Below are positions 1 to 7,626 of a stretch of 64,000 bases of DNA, piece by piece (position 1 is the first letter of the stretch; each line of letters starts with the position of its first letter). The position numbers were made by a program, and so were the translations under genes. The notes under the pieces are model-generated. The model saw only the letters and a program-made list of their open reading frames with translations, did no database searches and was not told the DNA's origin. Source of the stretch: CAYVBE01 sp964572825 (lineage in GTDB: Bacteria > Planctomycetota > Brocadiia > SM23-32); contig CAZNGS010000010.1 in NCBI GenBank assembly GCA_964572825.1, forward strand, positions 1-64,000. The letters run 5' to 3'.

Positions 1-468
1 CTACTCACTCCGCGAACAGAGAACGCGCCCCACTGCCGCGAAGCGGCTTAGTTCACTACTTGTTGACGTCTGTGCCCACGATGTGGAACGGCTCAGGCGC
101 GGCCCTGAGGGAGCGAACGAAGTTTCTCCCCGCCGGTCCCCCGGCGCCTGTCACCAGTATCCGCTTCACCTATCTTCTCCCTCTCCTGTTGTGATCAGGC
201 AACGTTGTCCAGTTTTCCCGTCAGAGGTAGCAAACCATGCGCGGTCATTCTCACACATCCATTCCAGGCTATGCAAGAGCGTGAAGCCGAGATCAGCTCT
301 GACGAATCGTTTTCGGCGGAATGAGCAGTTGGGCACAAAAGGTGGGGAGTGACAGCATCGGGGGATGAGAGAACGCAGGTTGATCGTGTCCCGGTTGTGC
401 CGGGCTTCGAGCGTCCGTTAATATAGGGATGGTTTCGGACTGGAGCCCCCATTGCGCATCTCGGGCCG
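1..468. other. Gene-free stretch beside a transposase remnant
   Basis: I see no convincing gene here. The short open frames on both strands have no ribosome binding site and no recognisable protein. The part nearest 469 lies just beyond the 3' end of the transposase remnant and may hold the outer end of that insertion sequence, but no matching inverted end can be identified because the other side of the element is truncated. Confidence 0.5.
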
Positions 469-1365
469 CTATGTGGGAGCGAGCCGGATCTGGTATCTGG
501 CGGATAGGGTCTTTTCCAGTTGCCGGAGCGGAATGGTGAAGTTCCGCCAGACCTCCAGCAGCCGAACGGCAAAAGAGGCGATGCTGCCGAACAGAGAGGC
601 CGGGTCCTGCTCCAGGAGTTTGCTGTGCTGGATGATCTGGCTCAGCAGATCGGCGATCTGCATGGCCAGGTAGAAGTTCTTGGCGGCGTTCCAGTCTGCG
701 CAGTAGGGGTGCTCCAGTCCGAATCCTCCGTTCTTCTGGCGGTTGAATCCCTCGTTTTCAATCTTCCATCGCTGTCTCCCTCCCTGCCGTGAGATGTGGG
801 CCACGTTGTTGCGGTGGACCCTCAGGCTGGTGGCCCACAGGAAACGTGTGGGCTCCTCTTCCCCCTGCTTTTGCTCCAGGCACTCGAAGGCCGAAAAGGT
901 GTGCCCGGCGTGCTGGAGGTCGCCTACCCAGTGGTATTCTCGCCTGACCCCCTTGCCCGTCTCGATGAGGTGGTTTTCGGGCGCCAGCGCCGTGAGCGTG
1001 TCGAACTCCGCGTAAGCGTCCGGCAGGGAGCCTTCCTTGAAGGTGGCGATCCACTCCAGCCTGTGGTCTTTGCACAGCTGCATCGTCTGTTTGTTCAGAA
1101 ACTCCGCATCCAGCAGAAGGCAGATCGAAAGCCGGGGGAAAATCTTCCTCAGCCTGGGCACCAGCCGGTAGAAGGCTCGCAGCTCGCAATCCTGGGGACC
1201 TACCGGGTCTGTGTTCTCCAGAAACTCGGTCGCCACCGACAGGGCCAGCCCCGTCGGGGTGACCAGCTTGGCCTCCAGCACGGGATGATGGTAAAGGGTC
1301 TCGCCGTTGGAAAGCTCTAAAGTCGAGCTTAGTCTACATTGTACACGCTCGGACGGAGCGATTCT
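469..1365 (-). pseudogene. 5'-truncated DDE transposase (insertion sequence remnant)
   Basis: This is the C-terminal two thirds of a DDE transposase of the type carrying a KIENEGFN signature (RWKIENEGFNRQKNGG here). The second catalytic Asp is visible in LLLDAEFLNKQ and the Glu in KIENEGFN. The segment SNGETLYHHPVLEAKLV, typical of the region after the first Asp, is also present. The frame stays open upstream only to a TGA at 1366-1368, has no start codon with a ribosome site, and lacks the N-terminal domain and first Asp. The upstream neighbour at 1464 points away on the other strand, so the missing part was lost at a junction near 1360. The copy should be inactive. The exact IS family is not assigned. 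Confidence 0.75.
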
Positions 1366-1463
1366 TCAAGGTAAACCCCTGCGGCGGGGGGTTGGGCGGC
1401 CAGGCCTTCGGTGCTATAATCCCGCGCGAACACATCTGCCAGACTCAAGCTGGGAGAGCCGCC

Positions 1464-2771
1464 GTGAGTGACGCGCAGCAGTTCGTCGGAATCCAGGTCC
1501 GTGCCGAAACCATAGACCAGCAGGGTCCTGGAGACGTTTTCGACGCCATTCAGGAGCATTTGCCTCTGAACGCCCTCGTTTTGTTCGCAGGCGAGCGCCT
1601 CCGCCGCGGCCGCGGCCACAGCGGCGGCACGCCCTTCAGCCAGCCGCAGGTGGGCCTGGACGAACAGGGCCGCGGCATCATGGACCGGCTTCACGGCCCC
1701 GCCGAGGAGCGGGGCATCGGCCTGGTGATGGGCATCGGCGAAGAGCGCTGGGGCTACTGGGAAGGGTGCCCCGGCTACACCACCATCGGCATGGTCGATT
1801 GCTTCGGCCGGACCCACCGGCAGAGCTGCGTCAACAATCCGCTGTGGCGACGCTTCCAGACCGCGTGCATCGAGGACGCCGTCCGGGAGCATCCCTACCT
1901 GCGGGCGTTGATGTTCATGCATGAGCGCTCCGGACCGTTGTCGGCCGTCTTCTACCGGGCTGGCTACGGGGACGGCCGGGTGCCTTACTGCTTCTGCGAG
2001 CACTGCTGCCGCCTGGCGCGCGAGCGCGGCCTGGACCCCCGGCGCGCCCGGGAAGGCTACGCGGAGCTGTACCGGCTGGCACAGGCTGCCGAAGCGGGGG
2101 AGCCGGCTCCACCGGACGGCTGGTTCCTATCGATCTGGCGGCTTCTGGAGCGTTACCCGCTGCTGAGCTGGGATCAGTTCTGGTGGGACAGTCTGCACGA
2201 CTACCGGGCGGCCCTGGTGGGCGCGGCAAAGGCCGTGCAGCGCGAGCTGCCGGTGGGGTTCCACTTCCAGCACGCCACGCTGATGAATCATTTCCTGTGG
2301 CGCGCGGGCGACGATCCGGCCCGGGTGGTCGCGTTCGCCGATTGGGTAAAGCCCTCCGTGTATCCCGGCTGCACGGGTGCCCGGTATCGCAGCGGACTTT
2401 CAAGAGTGCACCAGGTGCTTTTCCGCGATATGCCGAAGTCCCTGGCGCACGAGTTTCTGAGCTGGATCATGGGGCGGGACCCAGGGACGGTGCCGGACCC
2501 GATTGAGACGGAGGGTCAGGTGGCGTGGCCCGCTCGCTGGGTGCGCCAGGAGGTGAGTCGCCTGGTGCGTGGCTGCGACCCGCTGCCCGTGTACGCCGGC
2601 CTGGGTATCGGTGTTCCGGGCGGCGAGGAGACCGAGACGCCCGAGCGGGTGCGCGGCTGGGCCGAGGCATGCTACGAGGGCGGCGCCTCCGGTATGCTGC
2701 TCTCGCGGCACTACGGCGAGATGCGCCCGGAGCTGCTGGCCGCCGCCGGCGAGGTGATTCGGAAACACTGA
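1464..2771 (+). CDS. TIM-barrel glycosidase-like protein, function unknown
   Basis: A 435-residue cytoplasmic protein without a signal peptide. The GTG start at 1464 is chosen because GGGAG lies 7 bases upstream and the protein then begins at the first barrel strand (FVGIQVRAE). It resembles the large group of uncharacterised planctomycete and armatimonadete barrel proteins related to glycoside hydrolases. The Cys cluster YCFCEHCCRLARERG in the middle is a common mark of that group. Aromatic and acidic residues (FLSIWRLLERYP, WDQFWWDSLHDYR) are scattered as in sugar-binding clefts, but I cannot identify the catalytic acids with certainty. It stands alone between an IS remnant and a broken exchanger. 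No substrate is inferred. Confidence 0.55.
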   Translation: MSDAQQFVGIQVRAETIDQQGPGDVFDAIQEHLPLNALVLFAGERLRRGRGHSGGTPFSQPQVGLDEQGRGIMDRLHGPAEERGIGLVMGIGEERWGYWEGCPGYTTIGMVDCFGRTHRQSCVNNPLWRRFQTACIEDAVREHPYLRALMFMHERSGPLSAVFYRAGYGDGRVPYCFCEHCCRLARERGLDPRRAREGYAELYRLAQAAEAGEPAPPDGWFLSIWRLLERYPLLSWDQFWWDSLHDYRAALVGAAKAVQRELPVGFHFQHATLMNHFLWRAGDDPARVVAFADWVKPSVYPGCTGARYRSGLSRVHQVLFRDMPKSLAHEFLSWIMGRDPGTVPDPIETEGQVAWPARWVRQEVSRLVRGCDPLPVYAGLGIGVPGGEETETPERVRGWAEACYEGGASGMLLSRHYGEMRPELLAAAGEVIRKH

Positions 2772-2800
2772 TTCTCCTGCGCGCGGCGTAAGCGGATGCT

Positions 2801-3560
2801 TCACAACACGAAGCCGTAGCCGACGAAGACGACGTAGAGCGCCACCAGCAGGGCCCCCGCCCAGCGTGGGAAGCGCCGAGTCAGCATGAAGGTGCTGATG
2901 ACCAGCACGGTCAGCAGACACATGGGGAAGTAGAACTGCATCACGCGGGGCTCGACGTGCACCGGCCGGATCAGCGCGATGATGCCGCCGTTGAACAGGA
3001 AGAACACCAGCACGGAACCGGCCACGTTGCCGAATGTTACGTCCGAGCGGCCCCGCGCGGCGGCGGGCAGCTCCCGGGCAAGCTCCTCCACCCTCACCAG
3101 CAGGGCCAGAATGGTCATGCCGAATAGGGTGTCGGAGAGTCCAAGGGCGGAGATGATGGGCTTGGAGGCCCGCACCGCCAGTTCGCTGCCGGCTGCGATG
3201 GCGACCAGGGATACGATCATGAGCCCGAAGGATTTCCACCGACTCAGTTCCTCGCCTTCCTCTTGCTCTTCCAGAACCTCGCCCACCTCGCCGCCCGGCT
3301 CGACGTCCAGCCAGCGCCGCGGCCACCATCAGCGCACCCAGCACCGAGCCGAGGGCTATGCCGGCCGCCTCCTCATAGCTGCCCGCCGCCCCGACGGCGA
3401 GATTCTCCGGATCGAAGCCCACGAAAACCACGCTCACGATGAAGGCCGAGATACCAAACCCCAGCGCGGTGCCCACCACACCCTCGACCAGCTTCTCGGC
3501 GAAGAAGATTACCAGCCCGATCCCAACCACGAACAAAGGCACAGCCAGCCACAGGCTCAT
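2801..3560 (-). pseudogene. Sodium/calcium exchanger family (CaCA) protein, frameshifted
   Basis: Both alpha repeats of a cation/Ca2+ antiporter are present but in different frames. The first (residues about 25-85 from the ATG at 3560) contains VGFDPENLAVG and GIALGSVLGA. The second, encoded from about 3318 down to 2801, contains VEELARELPAAARGRSD and TFGNVAGSV followed by hydrophobic helices. The switch falls near 3305-3320. There the first frame runs into an Arg/Gly-rich shadow, while the second continues as DVEPGGEVGEVLEEQEEG. The two transmembrane helices that normally follow the first alpha repeat (about 60 residues) are also missing, so this is a deletion as well as a one-base shift. 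A promoter-like sequence is still present upstream. A sequencing error alone would not explain the missing helices. Confidence 0.7.
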
Positions 3561-3581
3561 CGTAATGCCCCCAAAAGCGGA

Positions 3582-3599
3582 ATCAACTCCCCCGTTGAT
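3582..3599. repeat. Perfect inverted repeat in the exchanger leader
   Basis: ATCAAC - 6 bases - GTTGAT is a perfect palindrome between the promoter at 3612-3640 and the exchanger start at 3560. It could be an operator or a small mRNA hairpin. No binding protein is suggested by the neighbours. Confidence 0.35.
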
Positions 3600-3611
3600 C
3601 CACCACGGTTA

Positions 3612-3640
3612 TTGTAGTGTGCCCGCCCCACCAGGACAAC
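3612..3640 (-). promoter_or_regulatory. Sigma70-type promoter for the exchanger pseudogene
   Basis: Reading leftward, TTGTCC is followed after exactly 17 bases by TACAAT. The expected start of transcription lies about 45 bases before the ATG at 3560. Confidence 0.4.
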
Positions 3641-3665
3641 GCGGACATACCCCGGACGCGCCTGC

Positions 3666-6600
3666 TTACCGAATCGCGTAGACGCAGCCATCGTCGCTGC
3701 CGACGAATGCCACCCCGTCCTCCACCCAGGGCGAGGAACGGACCAGGCCGCCGGTCTTGAACTTCCAGAGCAGCTTCCCGTCGGTGGCGTCAACGGCGTA
3801 GAGATGGGCGTCGTCGCTGCCCACCAGGAGTGTTCCGCCCGCGAGCGCGGGCGAGGAGAAGCAGTGCCCGTCCATCTTGAACTGCCACCGCTCTTCGCCG
3901 GTCCGGGCGTCGAGCGCCTGGATCGTGCCGTCCTTCCAGCCGGCGTAGAGCGCACCATCGTGCACGGCCGGTGAGGAGGTGGGGTTGCGGTCGGCCTTCG
4001 GCGGGTCCTCGCGCTCCACCTTCCAGATGGTCTCACCCGCCCCGAGGTCCATGGCGTGGAGTTTTGCGCGGCCGTGATGGAAGACCAGGTCCTCCCATAT
4101 CGGCATGGAGGCGTGGCACGGCGGCACATGCCGGCGCCAGCGCGGGTATTCGGTGCGGATGTCCGCGGCGAAGGAGTGGATGTCGGCCGCGGGCGCGTAG
4201 ATGGTCTCGCCGTCTGTGGCCACGCCGATCGGGCCGTAGTTCATGCCGTAGAAGCGGTAGCGCCAGACCTCCTTTCCGGTGTCGGCGTCCAGCCCGGACA
4301 GGCCGCCGCCGCTGTAGGTGCCGAATCCCGCCCAGACAACGCCGTAGGCCACAGCGGGGCCGCACCGGACGCCCTGGTAGTGCCGGGAGTATTTGCACTT
4401 CATCTCGCCGGTCGCGGCGTCCAGGGCGTAGAGGTAGCTGTCGTCGCTGCCGATGTACACCACTCCGTCTGCGACGGCAGCCGACCCGACCACCGGCTTC
4501 GGGGTCTGGAACTTCCACTTCTCCGCGCCCGTCGCGGCGTCCAGGGCATAGACGTGCCCGTCGCCGCTGCCCACATAGACCACTGCGTCCACCACCACGG
4601 GAGACGACCGTACCTTGCCGCCGGTCTGGACCTTCCACTTCGCGCGGGCCGGTCCCCGGGGTGGCTGGGTGCGGAAGACGCCCGTGCGCATCAGGTCGCC
4701 CCGAAAGACCTGCCCGACGAGCGGGTCGAACTCCTCGGGGTCGATGTCGAGCACCGTCTTCGGCTCGAACTCCTGCTTTTCGGGATGCACCCCGGCTTCG
4801 CAGCGTACGACGCGGAAGCCATGCGTGGGGCGGTGGGCGCTGGGCAGCTCCTTGTAGTGCCGATAAGCGGGCATCGGCTCCGTCCCGAAGTGGCCGCCCC
4901 GCATGGGCCTTCCGAACAGTTCCCACCCGGTGCCACCCCTGGGGTTGTGCGAGCGGTAGTAGTCGTAGAAGGCCCAGTCCCAGACGCGCTCCATCACATT
5001 GCCGTCCATGTCGTAGAGGCCGAAGGGGTTGGGTTTCAGCAGTCCCACGGGATGAGTGCGGCCGCCGGAGTTCTCCGCCAGCCAGCCGTAATCGGCGGGC
5101 TCCTGCGACCTTCCGTCGTCCTTCTGCCAGTGGTGCTGCGCCCCGCCTTCCCGGACGCCGCCGCGGTAGGCGTACTCCCACTCGGCCTCGGTGGGCAGCC
5201 GGAAGCCGTCCACCTCCCAGCGGCAGTGGATGGGCTGTTCGCGCAGCTCGACCGGCGCGTAGGCCAGCATGCCCTGCCACATCCGCACGCGCCATGGCCA
5301 GGCGCGGCGGTAGACCTCGGTCTTCGCATCGTCGGTGTAGTAGCAGGGCGTCCGGCCGGTCATCTCGCTCAGCGCGTTGCACCACAGGACGGCGTCGCGC
5401 CAGACGATGTCGGTCACCGGCTCGCGCGGGCCGTGCCGGAACTCCGCCGTCCGGTGGTCCATGCTGCCCATGTCGCCGTCCGTGTCGAACGAATAGCGGT
5501 TGTTTACGGCCCACTGGTAGACGGCGTTCCAGTCGGCGTAGGCGACCTCGGTGGCGCTCATGAAGAAGGGCGAGAGCGTCACCTCGGCATTGTCACTGGG
5601 ACGGACGAAGCCGCCCTCCGGTATCTCGACCATTCGCAGGCCCTCCGGCATCTGCGGCTGGACCTCGCGGCGCGGAGGGACGCGGCGGCCCTTCTGGATC
5701 GTCCAGGCCGGCAGGTCGCCCGAATCGTCAAAGCCGGGTTCATCGGGTGCGGTCGAAAGGGTGGGCTCTCTGGTCATGCCACCGGGCGCGCGCACCACGC
5801 GCAGGCCGATGTTGTAGTTGCCCTCGGAAGGCGTTTCGCCGTAGGGCAGGGCGGCGACGGCCGAAACGTCCTCGGGGTAGCGGAAGCCGCCGCCCAGCAC
5901 CACGTGGGCCTCCTGACGGCGGGGGTCAAACTCGTTTCCTCCCGCGTCCCAGCAGTACTCCCACACGTTGCCCAGCGTATCGTGCAGGCCCAGGGCGTTG
6001 GCGGGCTTCGTGCCGACGGGACGCGTCGCCGGGTCGCTGTTCTCGCCGGTCCAGCCCTGCCGGTCGCCCGCCCCTGTCGCTGCTTCCCACTCCGTGCGGG
6101 TGGGCAGGCGATATCCGTCCGCTTCCCACCGCACGTAGACGCCCGGCGTGCGGCCGAATCTCTCAGGGTCATCGCGCTCCTTCACGATCCGGAAAACCTC
6201 AGTGTGATCGGCATCGGCGTAATAGCAGGGCGTTCGCCCTTCGAGTTCGCTGAAGGCATTGCACCAGGCCACCGCATCCAGCCACGTCATGTCGGTGGCG
6301 GGGTCGTTCGGACCATGTTTGCGATCGCCCAGCTTCATACTGCCCATATCGCCGTCGCGATCGAACACATAGCCGGGCTCCAGGTCGAAGCAGTACTGGT
6401 TACTGACGGCCCATTTCCAGACGCGTTTCCACAATGCATAGGGCACCTCGGTCGCGCCGATGCACAAGGGCGGCTGCCCGTCGGCTGCCACGCGGACCAT
6501 CTTCAGGTTAAAGCTCGGGGCAGGCGGCCGGTGGACGTTGGCGTAGGTCTCGAAGGCATGCCACTTGAGGCCAACGCCGCCCCGGTCGAGCGTGTCCCGT

Positions 6601-7454
6601 GCAATGTAGAAGCCGACCGTTGTTACGTCTTCGAATTCGTGCGGGGCGAAGCGTGCCGCTTCCGCATCGAAAGCGATGTGGTAAGGTGGCCTCGGGTTGT
6701 AGGGAGCCCACTCGGTTTCGTCCGGGCGCAGGACGTGTGAGGTGCGGACGCCGAGAAACGTTTTCTTCGATATGTAAAACTGACCGCCGTCCCGCGCGAC
6801 CCAGCGCGCGCCGTCGTAGCCCGTGCAGTAGCGCGAGAAGTGCGGCACGATCATGCTCTGCTCGTCGAAGGTGACGCGGAAACGGTCGCCGCCGTTCAGG
6901 AAGTCCTCTTTCTTCCAGAACCAGAAACCGTACGCCTGCATCGCCTCCCCGGGTCCCGCCGCACCGCCCATCAGGTTGAAGTCGTCCCGGTGTTCGTGCT
7001 CGGCGTTGATCAGGCCCTCTATGATGCGCCCGCGCTTGTTGGCGAAGAACTCGGCGAGGCCGCCGTAGAAGATGGCGCTGGTCGCCTCGACGTCGTAGGT
7101 CGGCCAGCGGGGATTGAGCGGGTCGGTGGTGCTGTAGGGGACGAAGGCCACCGAGTCGTCTTCCTTGTGGCCGTCGCCGTCCACGTCCACCTCGCCGACC
7201 AGCACCGTCTGCCAGTCGCCCCCGCCGCGGTACCACCCGGTGCCGACGTCGGCGCCGTAGTCCACGATCCGGCATCGGTGGGCCATGGCGGCTGCGCCGG
7301 ACGCTTCCGGCCCCGGCTTCCAGGCGGCGCTGAGAAAGGCCTCGGGTTGCGGGCCCGTATTGACCCGTTCGGCGGCTGACTCGCAAAAGACGCACACAAG
7401 AGACGAGGCCGCTATGACCGGCAAAACGAGGAGTATCTTACGCATGGCTTTCAC
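3666..7454 (-). CDS. Secreted SUMF1-SUMF1-PQQ beta-propeller fusion protein
   Basis: A 1262-residue exported protein. Residues 1-25 form a signal peptide (KILLVLPVIAASSLVCVFC). Residues 30-310 are an unassigned N-terminal region. Residues about 314-556 and 605-885 are two SUMF1/formylglycine-generating-enzyme-like domains, each with the family motifs (RLPTRTEWEAATG and GNVWEYCWD; RLPTEAEWEYAYRGG and GLYDMDGNVME). Residues about 913-1262 form a PQQ-type beta-propeller of repeated VVYVGSGDGHVYALDAATG blades. The active-site cysteines of true FGE, expected after the final RGG segment, are not seen in either copy (LGGGFRYPEDVSAVAALPYG; PMRGGHFGTEPMPAYRHY). The SUMF1 folds are therefore probably ligand-binding or structural. 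The region before the ATG has a TATAAT-type promoter. It is monocistronic; function unknown, extracytoplasmic. Confidence 0.8.
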   Translation of the reverse strand: MKAMRKILLVLPVIAASSLVCVFCESAAERVNTGPQPEAFLSAAWKPGPEASGAAAMAHRCRIVDYGADVGTGWYRGGGDWQTVLVGEVDVDGDGHKEDDSVAFVPYSTTDPLNPRWPTYDVEATSAIFYGGLAEFFANKRGRIIEGLINAEHEHRDDFNLMGGAAGPGEAMQAYGFWFWKKEDFLNGGDRFRVTFDEQSMIVPHFSRYCTGYDGARWVARDGGQFYISKKTFLGVRTSHVLRPDETEWAPYNPRPPYHIAFDAEAARFAPHEFEDVTTVGFYIARDTLDRGGVGLKWHAFETYANVHRPPAPSFNLKMVRVAADGQPPLCIGATEVPYALWKRVWKWAVSNQYCFDLEPGYVFDRDGDMGSMKLGDRKHGPNDPATDMTWLDAVAWCNAFSELEGRTPCYYADADHTEVFRIVKERDDPERFGRTPGVYVRWEADGYRLPTRTEWEAATGAGDRQGWTGENSDPATRPVGTKPANALGLHDTLGNVWEYCWDAGGNEFDPRRQEAHVVLGGGFRYPEDVSAVAALPYGETPSEGNYNIGLRVVRAPGGMTREPTLSTAPDEPGFDDSGDLPAWTIQKGRRVPPRREVQPQMPEGLRMVEIPEGGFVRPSDNAEVTLSPFFMSATEVAYADWNAVYQWAVNNRYSFDTDGDMGSMDHRTAEFRHGPREPVTDIVWRDAVLWCNALSEMTGRTPCYYTDDAKTEVYRRAWPWRVRMWQGMLAYAPVELREQPIHCRWEVDGFRLPTEAEWEYAYRGGVREGGAQHHWQKDDGRSQEPADYGWLAENSGGRTHPVGLLKPNPFGLYDMDGNVMERVWDWAFYDYYRSHNPRGGTGWELFGRPMRGGHFGTEPMPAYRHYKELPSAHRPTHGFRVVRCEAGVHPEKQEFEPKTVLDIDPEEFDPLVGQVFRGDLMRTGVFRTQPPRGPARAKWKVQTGGKVRSSPVVVDAVVYVGSGDGHVYALDAATGAEKWKFQTPKPVVGSAAVADGVVYIGSDDSYLYALDAATGEMKCKYSRHYQGVRCGPAVAYGVVWAGFGTYSGGGLSGLDADTGKEVWRYRFYGMNYGPIGVATDGETIYAPAADIHSFAADIRTEYPRWRRHVPPCHASMPIWEDLVFHHGRAKLHAMDLGAGETIWKVEREDPPKADRNPTSSPAVHDGALYAGWKDGTIQALDARTGEERWQFKMDGHCFSSPALAGGTLLVGSDDAHLYAVDATDGKLLWKFKTGGLVRSSPWVEDGVAFVGSDDGCVYAIR

Positions 7455-7476
7455 CGGTTAAGGCTGAAGAAGGCGT

Positions 7477-7505
7477 ATTATATACATCGCACTGGAGCCA
7501 CACAA
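7477..7505 (-). promoter_or_regulatory. Promoter for the SUMF1-propeller gene
   Basis: On the minus strand TTGTGT is followed after 17 bases by a perfect TATAAT, about 23 bases before the ATG at 7454. Confidence 0.45.
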
Positions 7506-7553
7506 CGGGGCTTGAGGCCGCCGGGGATCGCCATTGCGTATTCACCGGTGGCT

Positions 7554-7583
7554 TTGCTTTCGGCCGGGTGTTTTAACTAAAAT
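7554..7583 (+). promoter_or_regulatory. Candidate ftsK promoter
   Basis: TTGCTT, 18 bases, TAAAAT, about 44 bases upstream of the ftsK ATG at 7627. The local A/T-rich patch stands out in GC-rich surroundings. Confidence 0.4.
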
Positions 7584-7626
7584 AGCGTTACTTCGGGACT
7601 GTTCGGACGGTTTACGGGGGACGTAT

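Noticed and set aside
4056..6740. 894-residue open frame opposite the SUMF1-propeller gene
   Set aside because: High-GC antisense shadow: no domain, no ribosome site, and the opposite strand has clear domains in register.
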